64,000 bases of DNA from the NCBI GenBank assembly GCA_017355425.1, contig CP070233.1:846501-910500 (forward strand), read 5' to 3'. A program made the translations under genes and the position numbers. The DNA is from Dolichospermum sp. DET69 (GTDB lineage Bacteria; Cyanobacteriota; Cyanobacteriia; Cyanobacteriales; Nostocaceae). Positions 61,539-64,000 of this stretch are shown here, piece after piece; position 1 is the stretch's first letter, and the number at the start of each line of letters is the position of its first letter. Under the pieces are notes generated by a model, which was not told the origin of the DNA, made no database searches, and saw only the letters and a list, made by a program, of their open reading frames with translations.

Positions 61539-62696
61539 ATGCTATTACGTCTAAGTGCAATCAAAAATAATCGCCTTACAGCTTTAGTAACCGTATTAGC
61601 ACTGATAATTGGTTTATCTGCCTGTGGGAACACTAACTCCAAGAATCCAACTACTAGCGAATCTCCTGGTAAAAGTACAAATACCTCTACAAAACTAGCT
61701 GGTAATGTTGAGTTAGTAGGTGCGGGGGCTTCTTTTCCGGCACCACTTTATCAAACCTGGTTTACAGAGTTAAATAAAAAATATCCCAATTTGAAAGTTA
61801 ATTATCAGTCTGTGGGTAGTGGCGCTGGAGTTGAGCAGTTTACCAAAGGAACGGTAGATTTTGGTGCTAGTGATGTAGCGATGAAAGATGAAGAAATTCA
61901 GAAGGTACCCGCAGATAAAGGGGTGTTATTATTGCCTGTAACGGCTGGTAGTATTGTCCTAGCTTATAATTTGCCAGATGTTCCTGAACTTAAGCTCCCA
62001 CGAGCAGTTTACATTGATATTTTATTAGGTAAAATAAAATTTTGGGATGATCCGGCGATCGCTCAAGCTAATCCCGGTGCTAAATTGCCAAAAGAAGAAA
62101 TTAAAGTTATTTATCGCGCTGATGGTAGCGGAACTACAGGCGTTTTCACCAAACACCTCAGCGCCATTAGTCCCGAATGGAAAACTAAAGTAGGTGACGG
62201 GAAAAATGTCAAATGGCCTGTAGGAATTGGTGCTAAAGGTAATGAAGGTATTACCGCCCAAATCCAACAAACTCCTGGTTCTATTGGTTATGTTGAATAT
62301 GCCTACGCTAAAGAAAGTAAGCTCAAATTTGCATCTTTAGAAAATAAAGCCAAAAAGTTTGTTTCAGCTTCCCCAGAATCATCAGCTAAAACCTTAGAAT
62401 CAGTAACTCTACCAGAAAATCTGCGCGCTTTTATTTCCGATCCTGAAGGTGCGGATTCTTACCCCATCGTCACTTACACTTGGATTCTGGCTTATAAAAA
62501 ATATGCTGATGCTGCCAAAGCTAAAGCAATGGAAATAACCATTGAATACGGTTTGACAGATGGACAAAAGATGGCTAGTCAATTAGGGTATGTGCCTTTA
62601 CCAGCTAATGTAATTGCCAAAGTCGCAGCAGCGGCTGATCAAATCAGTCCTGATTATAAAATTTCTGTTGGCACTACTCCTAAAACTGGCAACTAA
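61539..62696 (+). CDS. pstS: Phosphate ABC transporter substrate-binding protein
   Basis: 385 aa lipoprotein (lipobox in ALIIGLSACGN). Binding-domain signatures: VGAGASFPAPLYQTWFTELN, YQSVGSGAGVEQFTKGTVDF-GASDVAM and YRADGSGTTGVFTKHLS. It captures orthophosphate for PstCAB. First gene of pstS-pstC-pstA. No Pho box could be defined confidently upstream. The low-complexity Asn/Ser/Thr linker after the lipobox is typical. Confidence 0.96.
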   Translation: MLLRLSAIKNNRLTALVTVLALIIGLSACGNTNSKNPTTSESPGKSTNTSTKLAGNVELVGAGASFPAPLYQTWFTELNKKYPNLKVNYQSVGSGAGVEQFTKGTVDFGASDVAMKDEEIQKVPADKGVLLLPVTAGSIVLAYNLPDVPELKLPRAVYIDILLGKIKFWDDPAIAQANPGAKLPKEEIKVIYRADGSGTTGVFTKHLSAISPEWKTKVGDGKNVKWPVGIGAKGNEGITAQIQQTPGSIGYVEYAYAKESKLKFASLENKAKKFVSASPESSAKTLESVTLPENLRAFISDPEGADSYPIVTYTWILAYKKYADAAKAKAMEITIEYGLTDGQKMASQLGYVPLPANVIAKVAAAADQISPDYKISVGTTPKTGN

Positions 62697-62702
62697 ATTC
62701 TT

Positions 62703-62806
62703 GATATTTCCTTCCTTCTTCCCTCTTCCTTCGTGTCCTTCGCTCCTATATCCCTCCGGTCTCGTAAGAGATACGTGGTTCATTAACTCCTAACTCGGTG
62801 ACTCCT
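62703..62806. repeat. Dispersed repeat between pstS and pstC
   Basis: ttccttcgtgtccttcgctc, gtggttcattaactcctaac, tcggtgactcctg. It sits inside an operon and reaches to within 6 bp of the pstC ATG, so the pstC leader consists almost wholly of the repeat. Confidence 0.7.
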
Positions 62807-62811
62807 GATTT

Positions 62812-63762
62812 ATGGCTACAAATTTTCCAGAAACACCATCACTGATGAAAAATCGCTCTGAAATAGATAGAAACTTAGATCGGAGCTTTATTTGGTTAAC
62901 TCGAATTTTTGCCCTAGCGATCGCTGGTACTTTATTATGGATTGCTGTACAAGTTACTATTGCCGCTTGGCCTGCTATCCAAAAATTCGGGTTTAATTTC
63001 CTAATTACCAGCAGTTGGAATCCTGTCAAGAATGAATATGGGGTACTACCTGCGATTTATGGGACTCTCATGAGTTCTTTAATTGGACTAATTTTAGCAA
63101 TCCCGATTGGTGTAGGAACAGCAATTTTATTGAGTGAGAATTTTCTCCCCTCTCAAGTGCAGTTAGTCCTAGTATTTTTAGTAGAGTTACTGGCTGCTAT
63201 TCCCAGTGTTGTATATGGAGTCTGGGGAATTTTTGTTTTAATCCCGATTTTAACTAATTTGGGAAAATGGCTGCATAATTACCTGGGTTGGTTGCCAATT
63301 TTTAGTTCTGCACCCACAGGACCAGGAATGTTACCAGCAGGAGTGATCTTAGCAATTATGACTTTGCCAATTATCACAGCTATCTCTCGTGATGCTTTGG
63401 TTTCTCTACCTTCGAGTTTGCGTCAAGCGGCTTTGGGAGTCGGTGCAACCCGTTGGGAAACAATTTTTCAAGTTCTCATCCCCGCTGCTTTTTCCGGTAT
63501 TGTCAGTGCAGTAATGTTGGCACTTGGTAGGGCAATGGGTGAAACAATGGCTGTGACAATGTTAATAGGTAATGCCAACAATATTAATATCTCTTTACTA
63601 GCGCCAGCAAATACGATTTCTTCTTTATTAGCAAATCAGTTTGCTGAAGCTAATGGTTTACAAGTTGCGGCTTTAATGTATGCAGCTTTAGTTTTATTTG
63701 TATTAACGATGATAGTCAATATTCTGGCGGAGTTTATTGTGACGCGAGTGCAGAGACTATAA
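62812..63762 (+). CDS. pstC: Phosphate ABC transporter permease PstC
   Basis: 316 aa with six or seven transmembrane segments. Family blocks: YGVLPAIYGTLMSSLIGLIL, VELLAAIPSVVYGVWGIFVL and the EAA-loop region LRQAALGVGATRWETIFQVL. It partners with PstA in the membrane. The dispersed repeat occupies its leader. pstA starts 20 bp after its stop. Confidence 0.96.
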   Translation: MATNFPETPSLMKNRSEIDRNLDRSFIWLTRIFALAIAGTLLWIAVQVTIAAWPAIQKFGFNFLITSSWNPVKNEYGVLPAIYGTLMSSLIGLILAIPIGVGTAILLSENFLPSQVQLVLVFLVELLAAIPSVVYGVWGIFVLIPILTNLGKWLHNYLGWLPIFSSAPTGPGMLPAGVILAIMTLPIITAISRDALVSLPSSLRQAALGVGATRWETIFQVLIPAAFSGIVSAVMLALGRAMGETMAVTMLIGNANNINISLLAPANTISSLLANQFAEANGLQVAALMYAALVLFVLTMIVNILAEFIVTRVQRL

Positions 63763-63782
63763 TTTAGTAATAGGTTAAATTT

Positions 63783-64000
63783 ATGACTTCTTCTTTTCCT
63801 CAAAGGAGCTTAACTCATTCCCCTTCCTCTGGTCGAACATTGTTTAATACAGCAATGACTGTATTAGCTTTTATCTGTGGAGCATTGGCACTTATTCCTT
63901 TATTGGCAGTGCTTTATTATGTAGTTATTAGAGGATTTAGTAGTTTAAATCTCAATGTTTTTACCCAGTTGCCACCATCTCCTTTTGGTAAAAATGGCGG
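63783..64000 (+). CDS. pstA: Phosphate ABC transporter permease PstA (5' part, runs off the window)
   Basis: The frame starts MTSSFPQRSLTHSPSSGRTL, then one transmembrane segment (MTVLAFICGALALIPLLAVL) and VVIRGFSSLNLNVFTQLPPS, the usual PstA beginning. It continues past base 64000. Identification rests on these residues and on the position after pstC. Confidence 0.9.
   Translation, partial: MTSSFPQRSLTHSPSSGRTLFNTAMTVLAFICGALALIPLLAVLYYVVIRGFSSLNLNVFTQLPPSPFGKNG

Noticed and set aside
1-64000. tRNA or rRNA genes
   Set aside because: I saw no convincing cloverleaf T-arm or rRNA segment by eye. A covariance-model scan would settle this.

Overview
The window comes from a filamentous, heterocyst-forming cyanobacterium (Nostocales, probably an Anabaena/Dolichospermum/Nostoc relative). 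It carries photosystem I genes (psaF, psaJ, psaL), a hetZ homologue and a tandem pair of AMIN-domain amidases next to murI and a polyprenyl diphosphate synthase gene, as I recall the order in Anabaena PCC 7120. It also has HIP1-type GCGATCGC octamers, many heptanucleotide tandem repeats (STRR type) and numerous small palindromic or MITE-like elements between genes. These calls come from reading the sequence alone.

Layout. 1-1.8 kb: end of yidC, jag and a DUF177 gene. 2.2-8.7 kb, mostly minus strand: cobyrinate a,c-diamide synthase, a CheR-PAS and a CheB protein, PPK2 kinase, a peroxiredoxin and a SipA-like protein. 8.8-17.5 kb, accessory: an exported protein, a photolyase-like FAD domain without its antenna domain, a small cluster ending in a broken PemK/MazF toxin gene, a Ser/Thr kinase, a double-glycine-leader protein, a Ctp protease and an Uma2 protein. 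About 54 copies of a 7-bp repeat follow. 18-26.5 kb: ispG, an intact ribbon-helix-helix/MazF pair, cobK, and a TPR protein whose CHAT domain is cut short, beside a partial paralogue.

26.7-29.6 kb holds dnaX with an in-frame 339-residue intein. A 240-codon LAGLIDADG-type endonuclease frame lies inside the intein in the -1 frame. An A AAA AAC heptamer in correct phase, with an AGGG 12 nt upstream, sits just where the second frame opens. This is the most unusual object in the window.

29.6-50 kb is mostly housekeeping: tsaD, psaF-psaJ-psaL, gmk-remA, a TgpA-like protein lacking transglutaminase catalytic residues, a PatU3-like gene, hetZ, a polyprenyl synthase, murI, two amidases and a cation/proton antiporter. 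50-56.5 kb is accessory: a small sigma factor, a heavily structured candidate ncRNA, three copies of a hairpin leader with compensatory changes, a tandem triplet of DUF4360 secreted proteins and a proline-rich repeat protein. 56.8-64 kb: a SIMPL protein, an FHA-fused class A penicillin-binding protein, lspA, bioY and the pstS-pstC-pstA phosphate operon, which runs off the end.

The intergenic space is shaped by repeats. One MITE family has 19-bp terminal inverted repeats and 10-bp flanking duplications. Another has 17-bp ends. IS200/IS605-type hairpin remnants and heptamer arrays also occur, and some arrays have entered coding sequence (cobB linker, 3' end of the gene at 20553).
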